DNA from: a virus
Virus record (IMG/VR): IMGVR_UViG_3300036716_001916
Span: 1 to 26,686 of that record
DNA: 26,686 nucleotides
Direction: 5' to 3' (one strand)
Shown: positions 21,677 through 26,686 of the stretch, one piece after another
Layout: every line of letters starts with the position of its first letter
Numbering within the stretch: the stretch's first letter is position 1
Notes under the pieces: generated by a model
Seen by the model: only the letters and a program-made list of their open reading frames with translations
What the model was told of the DNA's origin: nothing
Database searches by the model: none
Made by a program: the position numbers and the translations under genes

Positions 21677-23377
21677 TTAAGAACCTGAGATTTCAGAGAA
21701 ATCTACACCGGTTCTAGTTGCAATAAAGTTCAAAGTTATGAAGTTAATAGATCTTGCAGGTTTAATATAAATATCAGCTACAAAATTATTAGTATCAATG
21801 ACTTGACCCGTGTTATTGGTTGTATCGCAAACAACTGAAAAATCAGTTATTCCTCTACGACCTTTTACGTCTCTTAAAAACGGTTCAACTAAGTTTCTAA
21901 ATTGCGCTCTTGTAAATTCATCATTGAATTCGAAAAGCTGCGCTCTAGCAGCAGTTGAAATTGCTTTTTCTAAAGTATTAAACAATCTACGTACGTTAAT
22001 ACGATCGAAAGCTGAAGGCTTAGAAAGCAAAGTTTTATCACCAAAGAGAAGTGTTCCTTCTCCTGGGAATGAGACAACTGGATTAACCCGCGCTTTATAG
22101 AGAGTATCTCTATCGGCTTTAACAGGATTAAATGCCAATTTAATTACACCAAACAGTTGACCTCTTGTTGCTCCTGCAGGTGAAAACCATGCATCGGCAG
22201 TTTTATCGGTAGCTGCACAAAGACCAGCAATATGGCCAGCTGCTCCAATCCATCTATATGCATCATTATATTTGTCATAAACATAAATCGCACCAGAATC
22301 GGCAGATGCGTAAGAACTTGAAGTGAGCGTGTCAGCCCAAGCTTTAACGTCAGCTGCTGGAGTAGTAGCGTTAACTGTGTCGTCGATTGGTGGAGATACA
22401 AATGCCATACAATCTTTTCTTGCGGCTGCAATAGAGATTAAATCATTTGATATCGTATTTGCTCCATTTGCATCTGGATATGCAAATAGAAGTTGAACAT
22501 CAACTGTTTCAGCATCTTCTAATAAGTCGAATGCTGTTGCAATTTCTGCTGCGTTTGGTGTACTATCATCAACACCACCTGTTAGAGATCTACCAGTTAC
22601 TTCCACGTCGGAAGCACTTGATAAACCAGCCATAGATGATACTGTGCTAATTGCACTACCCGCTTCGGTTAATGTTGTGTGATGATCCATCCATCTAATA
22701 TAAGAAGAACCAGTATTGATTACGTCTTTATAATAGTTTGATGTGCCATCTTCTTTTTTAGCGTCAGAACCTTGTGACATGAATGCAAAAGTTTCTAGAA
22801 CTGTTCCAGCAGTTCCGCTAATGTCGCCATCTTCGTCAATAACGATTACGTGTAGTTCGTCTCCAATGGAGCCTTTACCCAATGATGTCGCATAGTTAGA
22901 AGTACCAGGAGCAGAGTCAAAGCTTGAAGCATATGCCCAACCGGCAAATAAACTGCCCTCTGTACACATAGCTACTTTAAGACTATTTCCTTTAATTCCG
23001 GAGTATTTGGCTGCCCAAATTCCTACAGAAGCTGCACCACTACTATATGAAGCATCATACACTGAATCATTTTTGATGGATAGGCCTGAACCATCAGCAG
23101 TAGCATTACGCATGCTTGTGCTATCGGTTCGAACAACTTTTAGGCTGTTACCGTATTTAAGAAATCCGGCAGCAGTTAAAAAGTATTTATATGTACTGTT
23201 GTCTGGTGTTCCGAATACTTCCGCTAAGTTCTTTTCAGAGCTTATTGAAACTACTTCGCCTACCGGACCCCAGTTAAATGCACCTACAGTTCCGCCAATA
23301 CTGGTAGAGACTGCTGGTACCACGCCCGTTGCGTCAATTTCTTTGACTTGGACGCCTGGTGATACTTGAAATGCCAT
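21677..23377 (-). CDS. gp18: Tail sheath protein gp18
   Basis: Contractile tail sheath, 566 aa against 659 in T4. The N-terminus MAFQVSPGVQVKEIDATGVV followed by PAVSTSIGGTVGAFNWGPVG is the conserved sheath opening. The C-terminal half has YDKYNDAYRWIGAAGHIAGL, WFSPAGATRGQLFGVIKLAF, INVRRLFNTLEKAISTAARA, QLFEFNDEFTRAQFRNLVEP and YIKPARSINFITLNFIATRT, the core that makes the sheath-sheath and sheath-tube contacts. The middle (about 110-300) is the variable outer domain and is Ser/Thr/Asp-rich here. It has GAGAGGA before ATG. A late box lies at 23455 with a small leader hairpin. Confidence 0.97.
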   Translation of the reverse strand: MAFQVSPGVQVKEIDATGVVPAVSTSIGGTVGAFNWGPVGEVVSISSEKNLAEVFGTPDNSTYKYFLTAAGFLKYGNSLKVVRTDSTSMRNATADGSGLSIKNDSVYDASYSSGAASVGIWAAKYSGIKGNSLKVAMCTEGSLFAGWAYASSFDSAPGTSNYATSLGKGSIGDELHVIVIDEDGDISGTAGTVLETFAFMSQGSDAKKEDGTSNYYKDVINTGSSYIRWMDHHTTLTEAGSAISTVSSMAGLSSASDVEVTGRSLTGGVDDSTPNAAEIATAFDLLEDAETVDVQLLFAYPDANGANTISNDLISIAAARKDCMAFVSPPIDDTVNATTPAADVKAWADTLTSSSYASADSGAIYVYDKYNDAYRWIGAAGHIAGLCAATDKTADAWFSPAGATRGQLFGVIKLAFNPVKADRDTLYKARVNPVVSFPGEGTLLFGDKTLLSKPSAFDRINVRRLFNTLEKAISTAARAQLFEFNDEFTRAQFRNLVEPFLRDVKGRRGITDFSVVCDTTNNTGQVIDTNNFVADIYIKPARSINFITLNFIATRTGVDFSEISGS

Positions 23378-23428
23378 CGCTTTATCCTCTCAATGAGTTT
23401 TAGTTATAAGTCCACATTATAAGTTAAT

Positions 23429-23442
23429 TAACCTTTCGGTTA
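23429..23442 (-). promoter_or_regulatory. Leader hairpin of gp18
   Basis: A 5-bp stem (TAACC/GGTTA) closed by a GAAA tetraloop, about 7 nt from the predicted start of the gp18 late mRNA. The stem is short, but GNRA loops are stable. Confidence 0.45.
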
Positions 23443-23454
23443 CATTCATACTTA

Positions 23455-23462
23455 TATTTATA
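23455..23462 (-). promoter_or_regulatory. Late promoter (TATAAATA) for gp18-gp19
   Basis: An exact late box in the 97-nt gap between gp17 and gp18; predicted start near 23449, leader about 72 nt. Confidence 0.72.
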
Positions 23463-23474
23463 ATATAAAATATT

Positions 23475-25088
23475 CTAGAAAACACCGTCATGTCTTCCAT
23501 TAGGTGTTTCGAACCATACTTGACCATCTTCGTCTACTTCATACTTAGGTTTTTCTGGATCATCGTTAACAAAACCAAACGGAATTACATCATCCTGAAT
23601 AGCTTTAAGTTGTTCGTTATATAACATCTTCTTCATTTCTATATCTGTCATACCCAAAAAGATGTCAGTTGTTGTAAACCAACCAAATAATACTAGATTC
23701 ATCATTAAATCATCATGATTACTAAGTGAAGCTTCAAAAGATTGACCTTTTGCAACAAATGTACTCATTTCTACTATTGTGTTTGCATCTACAATGTTTA
23801 TTTTTCTTTGTTCTATTAAATCTTTTATATTAGAACAACCAATACGCTTAACTCTACGAGTCATAGTAGCACCAATTGCTCCTCGTTTAACAGTCGATTC
23901 TACAAACATATTTTCATATTCTAAATCATAATATAATCCATTACATACCAATTGGCCAGCATCATTAGATTCTATAATCACATAAGCTTTATTAAACAAA
24001 TATGCGTATTTATAAATTAGATCTGGATATAATATAGGCGATATAATATTATCTCTAAAGACCGCAACTTGTTGAAATGGATTTGTACTAATATCAATAA
24101 TAGTAAAAGTTGAATAATCTTGTCCTCTACCTCTGGCCACATCAACACACATTACATATTCATGATCTTGCAAAGGCATTTCATAAATATATACGTTTTC
24201 TTTTACCATAACCGGTTCATGCATCTTTTGTGCAAGCAAAGAATTTGCATCTATTAGAGTCCCGCCCCGGCCTAGGAAGGTATTACCAAATTCTTGATCG
24301 AACTGTAATTCTGAAGTATTAGCAATTGTTAATGCTTTCCAAGTTTCATCTCTACCCGGAACATCCCACCAATCAACTCTAAACGCTTTAAATTCATTTT
24401 CTTTTGAAACTGCACCTTCCCATAATTTGTGATATACATTACCAACACCATTTGCAGTAGAAGTAACAATTATTTTAGTGTCACTACCTGATGAAATAAC
24501 AGGATATGTTGAAGTATAGAATTCTGCATCATTTTCTACAAAAGCAAACTCATCAAGAAACAATAAATTAACAGATAAACCCCTAATTGAAGAAGCAGAT
24601 GTTGCAGTTGCAATAATTCGTGAGTTATTTGAAAATTCTATTGAGCCTTTATTGAGTGCCTTTGTGCCTGGTTGCAAAAAGAATGGAATATTTTCTAATG
24701 CTAAAGTAACACGAGCTAACATTTCTCTTGCAACTACACCCTTGTTTGCCAAGATTGCAATAGTTTTTTCAGAATGAAATAGAGCATACCATAAAAGATA
24801 TACTACACTAGATATTGATTTACCGCTTTGTCGACATGCTAAACATATACTGAAACGATTAGCATTAAAATGATTAAACATTTCTTCTTGGTATGGATAT
24901 AAATCAAATGGAACTAAACCTTCATCAAGAGATATAATTTTTACATAAGTTTTTGCAAAATATGCAGGATTATCCATGCACTTTTTGTATTCTCGAACTT
25001 GTTCCGCAGTAAAACCTTCTTCAAGGCCATCTCGCTTTACATTAACATTACCTAAATAACCAAATTCGTTATTTTTAATCTTCGCCAT
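23475..25088 (-). CDS. gp17: Large terminase (packaging ATPase-nuclease) gp17
   Basis: Packaging motor and headful nuclease, 537 aa (T4 610). FDLYPYQEEMFNHFNANRFS precedes Walker A ACRQSGKS (84-91); Walker B is LLFLDEFAF (DE at 179-180) with TSTANG (motif III) shortly after; the FLGRGGTLID linker precedes the nuclease domain, whose first acidic residue is D316 in MCVDVARGRGQDYS; VIESNDAGQLVCNGL and SNHDDLMMNLVLFGW carry further nuclease residues. It overlaps gp16 by 14 nt and has a poor Shine-Dalgarno, so coupling is likely. A short GC-rich run (24261-24277) lies in the FLGRGGT linker. Confidence 0.97.
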   Translation of the reverse strand: MAKIKNNEFGYLGNVNVKRDGLEEGFTAEQVREYKKCMDNPAYFAKTYVKIISLDEGLVPFDLYPYQEEMFNHFNANRFSICLACRQSGKSISSVVYLLWYALFHSEKTIAILANKGVVAREMLARVTLALENIPFFLQPGTKALNKGSIEFSNNSRIIATATSASSIRGLSVNLLFLDEFAFVENDAEFYTSTYPVISSGSDTKIIVTSTANGVGNVYHKLWEGAVSKENEFKAFRVDWWDVPGRDETWKALTIANTSELQFDQEFGNTFLGRGGTLIDANSLLAQKMHEPVMVKENVYIYEMPLQDHEYVMCVDVARGRGQDYSTFTIIDISTNPFQQVAVFRDNIISPILYPDLIYKYAYLFNKAYVIIESNDAGQLVCNGLYYDLEYENMFVESTVKRGAIGATMTRRVKRIGCSNIKDLIEQRKINIVDANTIVEMSTFVAKGQSFEASLSNHDDLMMNLVLFGWFTTTDIFLGMTDIEMKKMLYNEQLKAIQDDVIPFGFVNDDPEKPKYEVDEDGQVWFETPNGRHDGVF

Positions 25089-25491
25089 GTTCTATTATAT
25101 TTTCATTTTTTGAATTTAACATTTTTTGCAAATCAGTAGTACTTCCGACAAAAACATTATTATTAGTAATACGCTTATTTGCATCTAAACGTTCTTTATT
25201 TAATTTTTTCTTTGTTGTTTGTAAAGCCATAAGTTTATCCGTGACATCAGCAATATTCTTAATGGAATTGCTAAGTACTTCGAAAGCTCTAGGATGCTCA
25301 GACTCTCTGGCTAATTCTGACATAACATCTAATGATCTTGTACCATTGTGTATTAAATCTCTATAAGTTGCCCGTGAGAATTCATAATCGTCTTTTATGT
25401 CTTTATTATCGATATCGTCTGTTGTTAAAATTCTATCTTTTTGTGGTAGATTTTTTGCGAGACTATCTTCTAATTTCTTTCTTTTATTCAT
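25075..25491 (-). CDS. gp16: Small terminase gp16
   Basis: Small packaging subunit that recognises DNA and activates gp17; 138 aa from the chosen start (T4 164). The central coiled coil reads RATYRDLIHNGTRSLDVMSE followed by LARESEHPRAFEVLSNSIKN and IADVTDKLMALQTTKKKLNK, the best-conserved part of the family. I take ATG at 25491 (MNKRKKLEDSLAKN), 13 nt after the gp15 stop. An in-frame ATG at 25521 would overlap gp15 and add HHTHKIGNI, which looks unlike the family. The Shine-Dalgarno is weak in either case. The 3' end overlaps gp17. Confidence 0.87.
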   Translation of the reverse strand: MNKRKKLEDSLAKNLPQKDRILTTDDIDNKDIKDDYEFSRATYRDLIHNGTRSLDVMSELARESEHPRAFEVLSNSIKNIADVTDKLMALQTTKKKLNKERLDANKRITNNNVFVGSTTDLQKMLNSKNENIIEHGED

Positions 25492-25504
25492 AATATTACC
25501 AATC

Positions 25505-26524
25505 TTATGTGTATGATGCAACAGTTATTGTAGCACCAGACGTTGAACCAGTCAAAACTTCACCTATATTTAACCAACCTGTTGGTTGTGCAACTGTAAT
25601 TGTTCCAGTATCAGGATTAGTTGTATATGCAGTATTACTCACTTCCATTGTATTATTTGAAATCGAAGAAGTAATAGTTTCGCCAGAAACAAACGTACCA
25701 CTTAACACAGTACCATATATTGCGAATGATTCTGGAACACCTATAGGATCATATGCGGTAGTTATTTTATATTCATTTGCTCCTGGAGTTCCAGAAGATA
25801 TAAGTGTATCTTCAGGATCAGCCGTAAGAGGATTAAGTCCTAAATCAACACCATAAAATTTTTCGTCGGTATTAGCTTTATTAAAGTAATCTATATCTAT
25901 TTCTTTAATTATAGCAGTATTTGCAGTAGGTCCAAAGAATCTCATTTTTAATGTAAAATCTAATGTATACATAAGAACTCTTCGAGTTGCAAAATCACCT
26001 TCATAATCATCTTCTATTGCAGTACTATTTAAAATAATAGGAACATCTTGTTTATATGACCAACCATTAATAGGTTTAATAGAAACGGTATATTCAGGTT
26101 GAAAATATGGAAGTATTTGTTCTAAAATTTGTAAACCATCATCTTGGTTTTTTGCCATAATAGTAAGCTGCATACCAATATTATATGGCGACATATGCTT
26201 AACTACCTTTTTCTTATAAGAATCTGTTGCATGTTTTTCTGAAATAACTGCCATTTTATTTAATTTAGAAGTATTATCTTGTTCTAAACTTGTAATTTCA
26301 AATGACATTCTAGGTAGTTTTAAAGCCATACTTGCATCTGAACCAGTACTAGCGTCTATTCTAGATAAGAATTTTTGTTTAGGTCCATAAGAAAGAGGAA
26401 CTTTAATTTGATTTAATACTCCTCCAGAACCGTCTAATCTAATAACACTAATATTATTAAACATCGTACCAAAAACTGCTACGGATTTTCTTAAGGTTGA
26501 ATGATAAAAATGAGTTCCAAACAT
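25505..26524 (-). CDS. gp15: Tail sheath stabiliser gp15
   Basis: Tail completion protein that caps the sheath and joins it to the neck. The family pattern is clear in residues 1-225: MFGTHFYHSTLRKSVAVFGT, MFNNISVIR, KVPLSYGPKQKFLSRID, LPRMSFEITSLEQD, YNIGMQLTIMAKNQDDGLQI and LEQILPYFQPEYTVSI. The protein is 339 aa, longer than T4 (272). The extra C-terminus (about 255-339) holds two similar beta-type units, GTFVSGETITSSISNNTMEV and WLNIGEVLTGSTSGATITVA. It starts with a TAATG overlap with the upstream gene. Confidence 0.93.
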   Translation of the reverse strand: MFGTHFYHSTLRKSVAVFGTMFNNISVIRLDGSGGVLNQIKVPLSYGPKQKFLSRIDASTGSDASMALKLPRMSFEITSLEQDNTSKLNKMAVISEKHATDSYKKKVVKHMSPYNIGMQLTIMAKNQDDGLQILEQILPYFQPEYTVSIKPINGWSYKQDVPIILNSTAIEDDYEGDFATRRVLMYTLDFTLKMRFFGPTANTAIIKEIDIDYFNKANTDEKFYGVDLGLNPLTADPEDTLISSGTPGANEYKITTAYDPIGVPESFAIYGTVLSGTFVSGETITSSISNNTMEVSNTAYTTNPDTGTITVAQPTGWLNIGEVLTGSTSGATITVASYT

Positions 26525-26686
26525 TAGTAATTTTCCGATGCATCGCCAAACGGATTAGATTCAGTGAAGTCTAAGAAACCATCGGCTTCAACTTCAAAGG
26601 TTAAATTACCCGATTGATCGTCAGTTGGATCTACATATATGCTATTATCGCCTATATCGTAAACCTTAGTTATTGTAATTGTATTT
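26524..26686 (-). CDS. gp14: Neck protein gp14, C-terminal fragment (runs off the window)
   Basis: An open reading frame enters from the right edge and ends at TAA 26526-26524, overlapping the gp15 ATG. The visible C-terminus includes VYDIGDNSIYVDP and DGFLDFTESNPFGDASENY. I call it gp14 because gene 14 precedes gene 15 in T4-like phages and the FLDFTExNPFGD ending looks familiar from marine gp14; sequence support is thin. It would be part of the head-tail neck. Confidence 0.65.
   Translation of the reverse strand, partial: NTITITKVYDIGDNSIYVDPTDDQSGNLTFEVEADGFLDFTESNPFGDASENY

Noticed and set aside
24009-24016. TATAAATA box inside gp17
   Set aside because: Same reason: internal to a gene and not near a gene start.

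Overview
This window is a 26.7-kb piece of the core genome of a T4-like myovirus, probably a marine 'exo-T-even' phage. Almost every gene lies on the minus strand. The protein set is the T4 replication, recombination and late-transcription core followed by the head/neck/tail core, in the gene order I know from marine T4-likes (cyanophages and pelagiphages). The DNA is AT-rich, many genes overlap by ATGA or TAATG, and Hsp20 and CobS-like genes are typical of marine relatives. The host cannot be named. The early promoters look like sigma-70 extended -10 promoters, which fits a proteobacterial host better than a Bacteroidota one.

Transcription runs from high to low coordinates. Structural block, 26686 to about 15382: gp14 (3' end only), gp15, gp16/gp17 terminase, gp18 sheath, gp19 tube, gp20 portal, a 56-aa prohead core protein, gp21 protease, gp22 scaffold, gp23 capsid, a strong UUCG terminator, a 100-aa unknown and a second tail-tube-fold protein. 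Recombination block, 15374 to 12092: uvsY, a KpsC-like sugar transferase, uvsW and a small Sm-like protein. Then gp55 (late sigma), a small basic protein and gp47/gp46. Next come a CobT-like HExxH/VWA protein and a CobS-like AAA+ ATPase, each under a copy of the same promoter repeat. The replication block follows: DUF3310, gp45 clamp, two small conserved proteins, gp44, a coiled-coil protein, gp62 and regA. Last come hsp20, a 39-aa membrane protein and the 5' end of gp43 DNA polymerase.

Two promoter classes can be read directly. Six early-type promoters share TGTACA, a 16-17 bp spacer ending in TGG (extended -10), and TATAAT. They precede gp43, the AAA+ gene, the CobT-like gene, gp55 and uvsY, and one faces the opposite way with no clear gene. 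Six intergenic TATAAATA boxes, the T4 gp55-type late promoter, precede hsp20, the 85-aa gene at 3255, the 100-aa gene after gp23, the prohead core gene, gp20 and gp18. Several late leaders begin with compact hairpins.

Most worth a second look: (i) a 129-bp direct repeat carrying promoter, leader and Shine-Dalgarno that exactly brackets the CobT-like gene; (ii) a 57-bp, 77% GC, in-frame patch inside AT-rich uvsW; (iii) a plus-strand early promoter firing antisense into the uvsW operon; (iv) a late promoter predicted to give a leaderless mRNA. I saw no tRNA, CRISPR, IS element or integrase. No non-coding stretch exceeds about 300 bases.
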